Under the pieces are notes generated by a model. The model had not been told where the DNA came from. It ran no database searches and saw only the letters and a list, made by a program, of their open reading frames with translations. From positions 148,109,379 through 148,173,378 of the forward strand of contig CP136063.1 of the NCBI GenBank assembly GCA_032622095.1: DNA of 64,000 nt, in the 5' to 3' direction. Below are positions 51,001-54,000 of the stretch, one piece after another (the stretch's first letter is position 1; every line of letters begins with the position of its first letter). The translations under genes were made by a program, and so were the position numbers. The DNA comes from Siphonodentalium dalli. Lineage: Eukaryota; Mollusca; Scaphopoda; Gadilida; Siphonodentaliidae.

Positions 51001-54000
51001 CTATCGACTTGAAATTTGGTTTTTGGATAGCCCGGACAACGTCGGGCTCATCGGCTAGTCTATTATATATTTTGGAAGATCTGTCTGTCTGTGTGTGTGT
51101 TCGCTATGAACTCGAAAACGGCTGACCCAATTTCGATGAAACTTGGTATGTGGGAGTATTTTCGGCCGAGGGGTGGCATGGGCCTATTAATTTGTCTGTG
51201 TGACCTTGACCTTGAAATTGGGTAATTTCAAGGTCAAACGCCCGAATATCACGGGATTTTGATGAAACTTGGTATGTGGGGGTACATAGGGCCGGGGAGT
51301 GGCATAAACCTATTAATTTGCCCGTGCGATGTGACCTTGACCTTGAAATCGGGTCATTTCAAGGTCAAACGCCCGAATATCACGGGATTTCGACGAAATT
51401 TGATACGTGGGGTTACTTATGTCCACTGAGTGTTTTGGACGGGTCGAGTCGTGACCCTGACCTTGACCTTCAAAATGATCAATTCAAGGTCAAATCGGGT
51501 AAAACCGGATGGATTTCGACGGGCCCGTTTGTCGGGTACTTTTGTCTGGGCAGTGTTTTGGACTGGTCAAATCGTTACCCCACATGACCTTGACCTTCAA
51601 AATGGTCAATTCAAGATCAAGCCCGGACGAAGTCGGGTCACCTTCTAGTATTTAATATTTGGTGCAGAAATCTACATTTGAGAAAGTTCCTTTCTTGATG
51701 ATTGATTTACCAGAACTGATACAGCTATGAATTTAATCCTTTTTTAGCTCAACTTTACATTGTAAAGTTTGAGCTATTGCCATGGCTTTGTCGTCCATCG
51801 TCCGTGTGTACGTAAGGCATCAACAATGCAGGCTACAGGTCGTACCTTTGGTCGGATCATTATGAAATTTGTTGACATCAACATTTAGACCAGAATGATT
51901 CATTTTGGGGTCATTCGGAAAAAAAACATGTGGCCATCTTGGATTTCAAAATTCAATCCATTAGCACGGGATACAGGCCGTACTGTTTGTCTGATCATCA
52001 TGAAATATGTCATGGATGTTAATATTGACATGTAGATGGGAACGAGTAATTTTGGGGTCATTCGGCCCAAAAACATTGCCGCCAGCAGCCACCTTGGATT
52101 TTACTCTTTGTATGATTAAATTCTTTAGCACGGGCTACAGGTTGTACTTTTAGTCTGATCATCATAAAATTTGTCAAGAATGTTAATAATGACATGTAGA
52201 TGGGAACGAGTCATTTCGGGTCATTCAGCCAAAAAACATGGCCGCCAGCAGCCATCTTGGATTTTACTCTTTGTATGACTAAATCCTTTAGCACGGGCTA
52301 CAGGTCGTACCTTTAGTCTGATCATCATAAAATTTGTCATGGCTGTTGAAATTGGAACGTAGATGGGAACGAGTCATTTTGGGGTCATTCGGACAAAAAA
52401 CATGGCCGCCAGTGGCCATCTTGGATTTCAAAATTTAATCCATTAGTACGGGCTATAGGTCGTACTGTTTGTCTTATCATCATGAAATTTGTCATGGATG
52501 ATAATATTGACATGTAGATGGGAACGAGTCATTTTGGTGTCATTCGGCCAAAAAACATGGCCGCCAGCAGCCATTTTGGATTTTACTCTTTGTATGACTA
52601 AATTCTTTAGCACAGGCTACAGCACGTACCTTTAGTCTGATCATCATAAAATTTGTCATGGATGTTAAAAATGACATGCAGATGGGAACGAGTAATTTTG
52701 GGGTCATTCGGCCAAAAACATGGTCGCCAACAGCCATCTTGGATTTTACTCTTTGTATGACTAAATCCTTTAGCACGGGCTACAGGTTGTACCTTTAGTC
52801 TGATCATCATAAAATTTGTCATGAACGTTAATAATGACATGTAGATGGGAACGAGTCATTTTGGGGTCATTCGGCCAAAAAACATGGCCGCCAGCAGCCA
52901 TCTTGGATTTTACTCTTTGTATGACTAAATCCTTTAGCACGGGCTACAGGTCGTACCTTTAGTCTGATCATCATAAAATTTGTCATGGCTGTTGAAATTG
53001 GAATGTAAATGGGAACGAGTCATTTTGGGGTCATTCGGACAAAAAACATGGCCGCCAGCGGCCATCTTGGATTTCAAAATTTAATCCATTAGCATGGGCC
53101 ACAGGTCGTACTGTTCGTCTGATCATCATGAAATTTGTCATGGATGTTAATATTGACATGTAGATGGGAACGAGTAATTTTGGGGTCATTTGGCCAAAAA
53201 ACATGGCCGCCAGCAGCCATCTTGGATTTTACTCTTTGTATGACTAAATTCTTTAGCATGGGCTACAGGTCGTACCTTTAGTCTGATCGTCTTAAAATTT
53301 GTCATGGTTCTTAACGATCAAATGTAGATGGGAACGACTCATTTTGGGGTCATTCGGCCGAAAACATGGCCACCAGCAGCCATCTTGGATTTTACTCTTT
53401 GTATGACTAAATTCTTTAGCACGGGCTACATGTTGTACCTTTAGTCTGATCATCATAAAATTTGTCATGAATGTTAATAATGACATGTAGATGGGAACGA
53501 GTCATTTTGGGGTCATTCGGCCAAAAAACATGGCCGCCAGCAGCCATCTTGGAATTTACTCTTTGTGTGACTAATTTCTTTAGCATGGGCTACAGGTCGT
53601 ACCTTTAGTCTGATCGTCATAAAATTTGTCATGGATGTTAACGATGACATGTAGATGGGAACGACTCATTTTGGGGTCATTCGGCCGAAAACATGGCCGC
53701 CAGCAGCCATCTTGGATTTTACTTTTCTCTTCATGTATAGTATTAGACATTCAACTTTCCACATTCCTAATCGCTGCATTGACTGTAATACATTAAATTA
53801 TTCCCTTTCCAAGTTGAGCTACAGTGTCATTGACACTTTCATTAAAATTTGCAATTTTAAGCTACATGACGAGTAAAATTTAGGGTTGTTTCCCTTTAAA
53901 TTTAAAAGTTATAATTTTATCGATGATCTGTTCGCTTATCACACATTACAATTTCAGAATACAGAAAGTAATCAAAGATATAAACAAGTACCTTCAAACA

